Of a stretch of 37,861 nucleotides of DNA, positions 31,875-37,861 are shown in pieces. A program made the translations under genes and the position numbers. Under the pieces are notes generated by a model, which worked only from the letters and a program-made list of their open reading frames with translations, ran no database searches and was not told the origin of the DNA. Position 1 is the stretch's first letter, and every line of letters begins with the position of its first letter. Origin of the DNA: an uncultured Clostridia bacterium. GTDB taxonomy: Bacteria; Bacillota; Clostridia; Oscillospirales; Ruminococcaceae. Location: the NCBI GenBank assembly GCA_947629945.1, contig CANRFR010000013.1, positions 1 to 37,861 of the forward strand, written 5' to 3'.

Positions 31875-32822
31875 TCAATTGAAGTAAACCAACTCGCTCT
31901 CCGCTTTTTCTGTCGGGAGAATGCTGTCGGCGAGTATAACGGGACCCATTCCTTTGTAACACTGCTGCTTCTCGGCGGTAACGTTTCCCGTAACTTCTAC
32001 CCAATCGCCGTCCTTGAACTTGTCCGCGTCGGGAGATTTTACAAGAATTCCCACCACTTGAATATCATCGGCGCAGCACGTCATAGCGCGGCGCGAGATA
32101 ACAAAATAACCCTTTGGAACGTTTGTCGCTCTGAACACCATTCCGCGCACATGGACATTTTTCCCCTTATAGCGCGGCGCGTTGCTCATAATATCAATAT
32201 ACCACAGCCCAAAATCGTCGTGAACTATCTCGATAGGATCCGCGTTCACGTCGAACGGCATTTCGTCGTCGCCTTGAAAGCCTTGCTCCACTTCGCCGTT
32301 GACATACTCGAACATCATATCTATGCGCGGGTTCAGAGCTTTCACGGCGCGGCGCAGACGTTTCTTGTCTACCTTTCCCGGCTCGCAGCGGTTAAAGATT
32401 ATGATGTCGGAGACGGCGATATCATCGGAGAGCAACTGCCGCATATTGTTCATATACATATCGAACGTCTCGTGGTTCACAAACATAAAGATTTGATAAA
32501 AAATCCAATCTTTAGGCGCTTTTACCGCCATATCTCGCAGACTCCACATTCCGTTATACTCAAGCATAACACGTGTGGGCTTATGCTTTTTGACAAGCGC
32601 GGTGAGGTTCTCGGCATTAAAATCCTGCTCGTCCTCAATATACTCCACCACGGATTTTGAAGCCTTGATTATACGCTCGTCAAACTCCACCTCGCCCTGT
32701 TCGCACGCGATTACCAACGTTTTTTCTCCGCGGCTGAACTGCTTGTCATTCAATGTTTCCAGAATAAACGACGTTTTGCCGCTCTCCAGAAAGCCTGTCA
32801 TTAAATATACGGGAATTTCCAT
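31875..32822 (-). CDS. CobW-like P-loop GTPase fused to a TIGR03943-like C-terminal domain
   Basis: A 315-residue protein. The N-terminal half has a COG0523/CobW-type P-loop GFLESGKTS (residues 10-18) and an NRCEPG motif in place of the usual NKxD. It lacks the CxCC metal motif, reading ACEQGEVE at that point. The C-terminal part (about residues 218-310), KGKNVHVRGMVFRATNVPKGYFVISRR, then CCADDIQVVGILV and DGDWVEVTG, resembles the OB-like domain of TIGR03943 proteins, which are encoded with two-component permeases near COG0523 GTPases. No permease is adjacent here. It follows the other COG0523 gene by 3 bp. A metal-related role is inferred. Confidence 0.82.
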   Translation of the reverse strand: MEIPVYLMTGFLESGKTSFILETLNDKQFSRGEKTLVIACEQGEVEFDERIIKASKSVVEYIEDEQDFNAENLTALVKKHKPTRVMLEYNGMWSLRDMAVKAPKDWIFYQIFMFVNHETFDMYMNNMRQLLSDDIAVSDIIIFNRCEPGKVDKKRLRRAVKALNPRIDMMFEYVNGEVEQGFQGDDEMPFDVNADPIEIVHDDFGLWYIDIMSNAPRYKGKNVHVRGMVFRATNVPKGYFVISRRAMTCCADDIQVVGILVKSPDADKFKDGDWVEVTGNVTAEKQQCYKGMGPVILADSILPTEKAESELVYFN

Positions 32823-32825
32823 AAT

Positions 32826-33938
32826 TTACACTCCAAACAATGCCTTTATCTTATCCTCAACCAGTTTCGAGCCGATAACGCACATTCTTCCGGTAACGTC
32901 CGCCGCGCCCGTTCTTACCTCGTACTCCTCGGGAACGAAATCAAAATGATACCACTCGCCGCCGTCCGCCGAGGGCACTATTCCCTTTGCGCGGAGAACC
33001 GTGCCGTACTCCTCGCCCGAAAGTTTAGACAGCGCGTTTTCCAATTCTTCTTTGGTAAACTTCTTAGCGCTCTCAATACCTATCGAAGTGAAAACCTCGT
33101 CCGCATGGTGATGGTGGTGATGGTCGTGGTCATGATGACAACACTCGCCGTCCTCGTGGTGGTGTTCGTGGTCGTGATGACAACACTCGCCGTCCTCGTG
33201 GTGGTGTTCGTGGTCATGGTGACAGCACTCGCCGTCCTCATGATGATGCTCATGGTCGTGATGACACTCTTCATCATCGTGATGATGCGAGTGTCCGCAA
33301 ACAGGACAGATATCCTCGTCCTTTAAAAGCTCATCGGCGAACTTGTTCTCGGTCTCCATAGCCGCGAGTATCTGCGCACCGTTTATATCATCCCAATTTG
33401 TAGTAACTATAGTCGCGTGCTCGTTAAGCTCTCTTATCATTTTAACGGCTTCGTCGAGCTTTTCCTCACTAAGCTTTTGAGTGCGCGAGAGCACAATGGT
33501 TTTAGCGGTCTCGACTTGGTTCTTATAGAACTCGCCGAAGTTCTTCATATACATCTTGATTTTGGTAGCATCCGCGACGGTCGTGTAGCTGTTGAGTACG
33601 AGTTTGTCGCTGCCAATGTTCATTACGGCTTTCAGCACGTCGGAAAGCTTTCCAACTCCCGACGGCTCTATCAAAATTCTGTCGGGTGCGAACTCGTCCA
33701 AAACCTTTTGAAGAGCCTTTCCGAAATCGCCAACCAAAGAGCAGCAAATGCAGCCCTGGTTCATCTCGGTGACTTCAATGCCCGCGTCTTTCATAAAGCC
33801 GCCGTCAATGCCTATCTCGCCGAACTCATTCTCAATGAGCACAAGCTTTTCGCCGTTATATCCCTCTTTCAGCAGCTTCTTAATGAGCGTGGTCTTGCCT
33901 GCTCCCAGAAATCCCGAAAATACGTCTATTTTAGTCAT
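32826..33938 (-). CDS. COG0523 metal chaperone GTPase with a tandem His-rich region
   Basis: A 370-residue GTPase of the CobW/YeiR/ZNG1 group. Walker A is GFLGAGKTT (9-17), the metal-binding CxCC is GCICCS (62-67), and a CobW_C domain lies at the C-terminus. Between them is a very His-rich segment that starts CPVCGHSHHHDDEE and continues as 14-residue repeats, ECCHHDHEHHHEDG, encoded by 42-bp DNA repeats. Such segments in COG0523 proteins bind zinc or nickel. It opens the eight-gene operon, and the promoter at 33982-34010 has no clear Zur box. The start at 33938 follows GAGGGTAA; the longer start at 33956 overlaps it. Confidence 0.92.
   Translation of the reverse strand: MTKIDVFSGFLGAGKTTLIKKLLKEGYNGEKLVLIENEFGEIGIDGGFMKDAGIEVTEMNQGCICCSLVGDFGKALQKVLDEFAPDRILIEPSGVGKLSDVLKAVMNIGSDKLVLNSYTTVADATKIKMYMKNFGEFYKNQVETAKTIVLSRTQKLSEEKLDEAVKMIRELNEHATIVTTNWDDINGAQILAAMETENKFADELLKDEDICPVCGHSHHHDDEECHHDHEHHHEDGECCHHDHEHHHEDGECCHHDHEHHHEDGECCHHDHDHHHHHHADEVFTSIGIESAKKFTKEELENALSKLSGEEYGTVLRAKGIVPSADGGEWYHFDFVPEEYEVRTGAADVTGRMCVIGSKLVEDKIKALFGV
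33131..33256 (-). repeat. Three 42-bp tandem repeats encoding the His-rich segment
   Basis: Units at 33131-33172, 33173-33214 and 33215-33256, with a partial fourth unit from 33257. Unit 1 and 2 differ at very few bases; unit 3 has several silent changes. Each unit encodes 14 residues, so the frame is preserved when copy number changes. Confidence 0.88.
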
Positions 33939-33981
33939 AAAATTACCCTCTTTCAAAATTGTTCATAACGCTTCAACTTTT

Positions 33982-34010
33982 ATTATACCATATTTTGATA
34001 AATTAGTCAA
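33982..34010 (-). promoter_or_regulatory. Promoter of the COG0523-to-hisE operon
   Basis: Minus strand TTGACT (34010-34005), a 17-bp spacer and TATAAT (33987-33982). TTGACTAATTTATCAA forms an imperfect inverted repeat that overlaps the -35 box but does not match the 7-1-7 spacing of the zur box. Confidence 0.82.
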
Positions 34011-34087
34011 GCCTTATCACAAAAATTTCGCAAAACAAAGCCGAACGTTCCACCATACTAAAGTTTATAACGCACCCGCACAAACCT

Positions 34088-34115
34088 AAAAGCTCCCCCG
34101 CCTAAGCGAGGGAGC
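34088..34115 (-). terminator. Terminator after cheV
   Basis: Arms 34092-34101 and 34106-34115 pair with one mismatch around a CTAA-type loop, followed on the minus strand by TTTTAGG. The short U-tract makes it moderate in strength. Confidence 0.78.
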
Positions 34116-34120
34116 AATAG

Positions 34121-35014
34121 TCAAATGTGCTCATTAATGTAGTTAATAAGTGCACCAATCTGCGGCTTAGAGAACTGCGCGTCAGCACCGACGCTTTCTC
34201 CCTTAGCCCTCATCTGGTCGTTGATAAGCGACGAGAACAGATAAACGGGTATACGGCGCAAGACATCATCATCCTTAATGCGCTTGGTAAGATTGTGACC
34301 GTCCATCTGAGGCATTTCGATATCCGAAATAAGGCAAGAAATTTGATCGAGAATATCACCGCCAATATCCTTGTGTCCGCTGATATATTCCCAAGCGTCC
34401 TTACCGTTTTCAAAAGAAACGATATTTTTATATCCCGCGTCCGCAAGCGTACTTTGTATCAGTGTGTTTAAGAACGGAGAGTCCTCCGCGATAACGATGT
34501 GTTTGTCCGCCTTGGAGGAATCTGCTGCCGTGGCACCCGTAGTGTCGATAACCGCCGAACGGTTGATATCGGACACGATCTTCTCAAAGTCCAGAATGAG
34601 TATAATTCTGTCGGAGAGTTTCGCGATACCCGTAGCAATGTTGTTTGTGCCGTCTCCGGAAATTCTGGGCGGCTTTTCGATATCCTCCCACGAAATGCGC
34701 TGAATTCCTTTTACGGACGAAACGTGAAAACCTACATCCATCTGGTTGAAGTTGCAGATTATCAACAGATCATGACTGGGGTCGGCGCTTTCCTTGTTCA
34801 GCACCTTATGTAAATCAATGACCGAGATGACCTTGTCGCGCGGCGTGAACACACCCTCAAATTCGGGCGGAGAATCCGGCACCGGGATCATTGGCGTATA
34901 GTTCATGATCTCGTTTACCTTGGCGATGTTTATGCCAAAGCTCTGCTGCCCCACCATAAACTCCAACACTTCAAGTTCGTTTGTTCCGCTTTCAAGGAGA
35001 ATATTATTTTCCAT
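34121..35014 (-). CDS. cheV: CheV-type chemotaxis protein (CheW domain plus receiver)
   Basis: A 297-residue fusion: an N-terminal CheW coupling domain (about residues 12-150, with FGINIAKVNEIM and ITLDLHKVL-type strands) and a C-terminal receiver domain (about 172-295; acidic pocket EDSPF, phospho-acceptor Asp in ISDIEMPQMDG, Lys in QFSKPQ). CheV couples chemoreceptors to CheA and adapts through phosphorylation. The start at 35014 is set by AAGGAG, and residues further upstream are not supported. Divergent from yjfB, it is the only chemotaxis gene here. Confidence 0.92.
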   Translation of the reverse strand: MENNILLESGTNELEVLEFMVGQQSFGINIAKVNEIMNYTPMIPVPDSPPEFEGVFTPRDKVISVIDLHKVLNKESADPSHDLLIICNFNQMDVGFHVSSVKGIQRISWEDIEKPPRISGDGTNNIATGIAKLSDRIILILDFEKIVSDINRSAVIDTTGATAADSSKADKHIVIAEDSPFLNTLIQSTLADAGYKNIVSFENGKDAWEYISGHKDIGGDILDQISCLISDIEMPQMDGHNLTKRIKDDDVLRRIPVYLFSSLINDQMRAKGESVGADAQFSKPQIGALINYINEHI

Positions 35015-35087
35015 ATCAAAAAGCTCCTTATTCTTATAATTCGCATAATGAGCACGTTTTTCACAACGACTCAATACTCTATATTAT

Positions 35088-35116
35088 ATTATACAACATT
35101 TTTTCCAAAAAATCAA
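35088..35116 (-). promoter_or_regulatory. cheV promoter
   Basis: Minus strand TTGATT (35116-35111), a 17-bp spacer and TATAAT (35093-35088). The leader to the ATG is about 65 bases. Confidence 0.8.
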
Positions 35117-35167
35117 GTGATTTTTTTTGAAAAATGTGCAAAATTTCAAAAAATATCGTAATTCCTA

Positions 35168-35196
35168 TTGACAAACACTCCTATATGTTGTATAAT
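35168..35196 (+). promoter_or_regulatory. yjfB promoter
   Basis: Perfect TTGACA at 35168-35173, a 17-bp spacer and perfect TATAAT at 35191-35196. A long leader of about 135 bases precedes the small yjfB gene. Confidence 0.9.
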
Positions 35197-35336
35197 TAAA
35201 ACAAAAGTAACAGGAAAACTTTTTCGAATAAAGATAATAACGCTTTCACAAAAATTTAAAACGGTATTATCACTGTTTTTGCGTTGCGAGTTTGCTTCGC
35301 ACGGTAAGGTTGAATATATTAAAGGAGGAACATACT

Positions 35337-35522
35337 ATGGAAATGGAGATCGCTTCGTTGTCGATGTCTATGGCGATGTCGAATGCTCAAAACGGTTTGG
35401 CTGTCGGTATTTTGAAAAAGACTATGGACGCTTCCGAACAATCAATGGAAGCAATCACCGAGATGCTCGATAGTCTCCCCTCGCCTGACGGCAAGGGACA
35501 AATTCTTGACGTTCGCGTTTAA
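35337..35522 (+). CDS. YjfB-family putative motility protein
   Basis: A 61-residue protein, MEMEIASLSMSMAMSNAQNG followed by VGILKKTMDASEQSMEAITEML, matching the YjfB family pattern of an N-terminal MxIASLS helix and LKKxLDxxE helix. Members are found near flagellar and chemotaxis genes and are annotated as putative motility proteins with no known mechanism. AAAGGAGG at 35319-35326 selects this ATG. It is divergent from cheV, which fits a motility context. After the stop, 35523-35680 shows only a 7-bp inverted repeat (GATTCAT/ATGAATC at about 35575-35606) and no clear terminator. Confidence 0.85.
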   Translation: MEMEIASLSMSMAMSNAQNGLAVGILKKTMDASEQSMEAITEMLDSLPSPDGKGQILDVRV

Positions 35523-35682
35523 CTAACTTATGGTGTTTACTTAATTTATAACAGAGAGAAGTTCGCGCTTTTGGATTCATGCCGTAAAGAAGCATTTATG
35601 AATCAAATGTTAGGTTTAAAAAAATCGGCGTTTGAAATGTAATGCAAAAACGGTTTGGCTTTTGTGCGGACTTTTCTCTTTC

Positions 35683-35713
35683 AAAAAAAATTCCCGCGCT
35701 GCGGCGTGGGAAT
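35683..35713 (-). terminator. Terminator after rlmI
   Basis: ATTCCCACGC on the minus strand pairs with GCGCGGGAAT with one mismatch around a short loop, followed by a run of eight T. Confidence 0.9.
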
Positions 35714-35732
35714 CTCTTATAAGCTATACCAA

Positions 35733-36947
35733 CTACACCACCTGAAATATAAAGAATTTCAGATAATCTGTCTCGGGAACGTTCCACAAAATCGGATGAT
35801 CGGGTGACTGCTGCCGCTGCTCGATTTGCCTTAGTGATACGTCCGCGTCCGCGGCTGCTTCGTGTATCATCTTTTTGAACAGCGACTCGTTCATAAAATG
35901 CGAGCAAGAGCATGTCGCGAGATAGCTGCCGCGTTTAAGTAAACGCATAGCCTTTAGGTTAATCTCCTTATAACCCCTATATGCGTCCTTGACCGTGCTT
36001 TTACTTTTGGTAAATGCGGGAGGGTCGAGAATTATAAAGTCGTATGGACTGTTACCCGACTTATAAATCTCGGTAAGCAAATCGAAAACATTCGCTTGCG
36101 TAAACATCATATTTTCCGTCAAGCCGTTAAGCTTGGCGTTATTTTTTGTCATTTCAATGGCGTCCGCAGAGATATCTACAGCATTCACGAGCTTTGCTCC
36201 CGCAGCGGCCGCATTCAACGCGAAAGCGCCCGTATGCGTAAAGCAATCCAGCACTGTCTTCCCTCTTGCGATACGGCGAATCGCGGCGCGATTGTATTTC
36301 TGATCCAAAAAAAAGCCGGTCTTTTGCCCATTAATATAGTCCACGGAAAATTTAATGCCGTTTTCGGTGATCTCAGTAACGCCGGAACCCTCGCCCAATC
36401 CTTTCCAAAAGCCTTTGTACTGCTCCATACCCTCAAGCTCACGGAGCTTCACATCGTTTCGCTCATAAATTGTCGAAATTTTAACATCCAACTTTCCCAG
36501 TTCCTGAACCAAGAGTTCATACAGCATATCCTTAATTCTCTCAATGCCGAGTGACAGCACCTGTGTCACAAGAACATCATTAAACATATCTACTGTAAAT
36601 CCCGGAAAACAATCCGCCTCACCGAAAATCAACCGGCAGGCAGAAAAATCTTCGCCCATCACTGTTTTTCTGTAGTCCAAAGCGTAGCGAATTCTGCGCT
36701 CATAAAATGCTCTGTCAAACTTGTCGTTTGCATTTCGCGAGATCACTCTCACACGAATTTTAGAGTTTTCGTTAATAAACCCGGTTCCCAGAAACTTACT
36801 TTTTTGAGATAAAACGTCTACCAACCCGCCGTTTTCAAATGTGCTGTCAATATCTGTAATCTCCTCCGCATAAACCCACGGGTGTCCGCCGCGAAGCGAC
36901 TTTTCAGCTTTGGGAGTTACAAAAACCTTTGTATAATTTCGTTCCAT
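35733..36947 (-). CDS. rlmI: 23S rRNA (cytosine-C5)-methyltransferase, RlmI family
   Basis: A 404-residue class I rRNA methyltransferase. An N-terminal PUA domain (about residues 1-75, including GHPWVYAEEI) is followed by the catalytic domain, with KTGFFLDQKYNR near 215, the SAM motif VLDCFTHTGAFALNAAAAGA near 238, DISADAIE, and the NPPY-type motif LDPPAF near 316. The late CSCSHFM carries the cysteine used for catalysis. RlmI methylates C1962 of 23S rRNA in E. coli; the same target is assumed here. The start at 36947 follows AAGAGGT; an upstream start at 37001 would include the terminator of the next gene. Confidence 0.9.
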   Translation of the reverse strand: MERNYTKVFVTPKAEKSLRGGHPWVYAEEITDIDSTFENGGLVDVLSQKSKFLGTGFINENSKIRVRVISRNANDKFDRAFYERRIRYALDYRKTVMGEDFSACRLIFGEADCFPGFTVDMFNDVLVTQVLSLGIERIKDMLYELLVQELGKLDVKISTIYERNDVKLRELEGMEQYKGFWKGLGEGSGVTEITENGIKFSVDYINGQKTGFFLDQKYNRAAIRRIARGKTVLDCFTHTGAFALNAAAAGAKLVNAVDISADAIEMTKNNAKLNGLTENMMFTQANVFDLLTEIYKSGNSPYDFIILDPPAFTKSKSTVKDAYRGYKEINLKAMRLLKRGSYLATCSCSHFMNESLFKKMIHEAAADADVSLRQIEQRQQSPDHPILWNVPETDYLKFFIFQVV

Positions 36948-36961
36948 AATACCTCTTTGAC

Positions 36962-36992
36962 AAAAACAGCCCTCCCGCTCAGGGGAGGGCTG
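36962..36992 (-). terminator. Terminator of the Asp-Thr-repeat surface protein gene
   Basis: Ten-base arms CAGCCCTCCC (36967-36976) and GGGAGGGCTG (36983-36992) pair perfectly and are followed on the minus strand by five T. Confidence 0.92.
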
Positions 36993-37001
36993 CGTAATCA
37001 A

Positions 37002-37861
37002 TTATTTATTTTCGTCATCCTTGTTCTTGCGCTTTTTGGCTGCCAATCCAAGAGCTATCGCAGCTCCCACAGCTCCCATCGCAAGCCCACCGGTAGAATC
37101 GGTCACGCCCGTGAACGGATTAGATGCCAACGGAGTTTCATCTTCAACGATATCTATATCACCCGATGGTAATACACCACGAGGTACTTCATCGTCTTCA
37201 ATTTCAATATATGTGTCAGTATCGGAACCAGTATCCGTATCAGTGTCTGTGTCCGTATCGGTATCTGTGTCAGTGTCTGTATCGGTGTCCGTAACGATAT
37301 CTGTGTCTGTATCGGTATCTGTGTCAGTGTCCGTATCGGTATCTGTGTCTGTATCCGTATCGGTGTCTGTGTCGGTATCCGTATCAGTGTCTGTGTCAGT
37401 ATCTGTATCGGTGTCTGTATCCGTATCAGTGTCAGTATCGGTGTCCGTATCGGTATCTGTGTCAGTGTCCGTGTCCGTGTCCGTATCGGTATCAGTGTCA
37501 GTATCCGTATCGGTGTCTGTGTCAGTATCCGTATCGGTGTCAGTGTCGGTATCAGTGTCTGTGTCTGTATCCGTATCAGTGTCTGTGTCAGTATCCGTAT
37601 CGGTGTCTGTGTCTGTATCCGTATCAGTGTCTGTGTCAGTATCTGTATCGGTATCTGTGTCTGTGTCAGTATCGGTATCCGTGTCTGTGTCAGTATCTGT
37701 ATCGGTATCCGTGTCTGTATCGGTGTCTGTGTCCGTATCGGTATCAGTGTCTGTGTCTGTGTCAGTGTCAGTGTCCGTATCGGTATCTGTGTCCGTATCG
37801 GTATCTGTGTCCGTATCAGTATCGGTGTCTGTATCGGTGTCAGTGTCGGTGTCCGTATCGG
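37002..37861 (-). CDS. Cell-wall-anchored protein with long Asp-Thr repeat (5' end outside window)
   Basis: The minus-strand frame is open from the right edge to a stop at 37002-37004; the start is outside the window. About 210 codons at the upstream end (37232-37859) are almost pure Asp-Thr dipeptides, built from GTRTCN hexamers on the plus strand and interrupted only by one Ile-Val at about 37293-37298. Then come GSDTDTYIEIEDDEVP and a spacer, a sorting-like NPFTG, a hydrophobic stretch (LAMGAVGAAIALGLAA) and a basic tail KKRKNK. This is the layout of a sortase-anchored Gram-positive surface protein, with an NPxTG variant in place of LPxTG. The repeat is presumably a flexible, acidic stalk, analogous to Ser-Asp stalks of Sdr proteins. 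The functional head cannot be seen. Confidence 0.85.
   Translation of the reverse strand, partial: DTDTDTDTDTDTDTDTDTDTDTDTDTDTDTDTDTDTDTDTDTDTDTDTDTDTDTDTDTDTDTDTDTDTDTDTDTDTDTDTDTDTDTDTDTDTDTDTDTDTDTDTDTDTDTDTDTDTDTDTDTDTDTDTDTDTDTDTDTDTDTDTDTDTDTDTDTDTDTDTDTDTDTDTDTDTDTDTDTDTDTDTDTDIVTDTDTDTDTDTDTDTDTDTDTGSDTDTYIEIEDDEVPRGVLPSGDIDIVEDETPLASNPFTGVTDSTGGLAMGAVGAAIALGLAAKKRKNKDDENK
37232..37861 (-). repeat. Hexanucleotide-derived Asp-Thr coding repeat
   Basis: At least 105 copies of a GTRTCN hexamer on the plus strand continue past the window edge. Every line of 60 bases keeps the same phase, so no frameshift is present. Third-position variants (C, T, A, G) are mixed, so codons diversify while the protein stays Asp-Thr. 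Confidence 0.95.

Noticed and set aside
33131-33290. CRISPR-like or satellite repeat
   Set aside because: 42-bp units keep a reading frame inside a COG0523 gene with metal-binding residues, so they are coding repeats.
33988-34010. Zur box at the COG0523 promoter
   Set aside because: The TTGA/TCAA repeat overlapping the -35 box has the wrong centre and spacing compared with the 7-1-7 box of zur.
37232-37861. CRISPR-like array
   Set aside because: The units are six bases long, in one coding phase and without spacers; they encode Asp-Thr.

Overview
The window looks like a chromosomal segment of a Gram-positive, spore-forming anaerobe of the Clostridia, most likely a gut or rumen Oscillospiraceae/Ruminococcus-type organism. 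The evidence is the sporulation genes yabP and yabQ, a lipoprotein GH5 cellulase, CheV and YjfB motility-linked proteins, a sortase-type C-terminal sorting signal, strong AGGAGG ribosome binding sites and many consensus sigma-A promoters with exactly 17-bp spacers. No 16S gene is present, so the taxon is an inference. No tRNA, rRNA, CRISPR array, prophage or full insertion sequence was seen.

1-4070 (+): the classic Firmicutes mazG - hupB - rqcP - yabP - yabQ - divIC neighbourhood. It is opened up by a GH5 cellulase with its own promoter between rqcP and yabP. Two 102-bp inverted-repeat elements (MITE-like, about 82% identical, opposite orientation) bracket yabP-yabQ-divIC.

4120-7150 (+): cardiolipin synthase, then a TetR regulator and CPBP membrane protease pair behind a promoter with a near-perfect double operator.

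7187-11143 (-): a zinc uptake region, zur-znuA-tfoX_C-small ORF, then a second promoter driving an alkyltransferase-like protein with znuC-znuB. A Fur/Zur-type 7-1-7 box sits at the zur promoter, divergent from the pduL promoter.

11398-19946 (+): pduL with an unknown overlapping partner, radC, uvrB, uvrA and mscL. A small unknown gene lies on the minus strand between uvrB and uvrA.

19984-28249 (-): a two-component system with OmpR-family-style direct repeats at its promoter, a degenerate kinase-like protein, oligoendopeptidase F, a membrane protein, prephenate dehydrogenase, an unknown gene and class II fructose-bisphosphate aldolase.

28391-33938 (-): a probable eight-gene operon. In transcription order: a His-rich COG0523 metal chaperone GTPase, a CobW-like/TIGR03943-like fusion, a DUF1871-like protein, a GNAT acetyltransferase, an MTA/SAH deaminase-type amidohydrolase, hisI, a nitroreductase and hisE.

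34121-37861: cheV (-) divergent from yjfB (+), an RlmI-type methyltransferase (-), and at the right edge the 3' end of a gene for a cell-wall protein with about 100 Asp-Thr dipeptides. The only stretch of about 300 bp without a gene is 16120-16420, which holds two divergent promoters, a palindrome and a strong leader hairpin.
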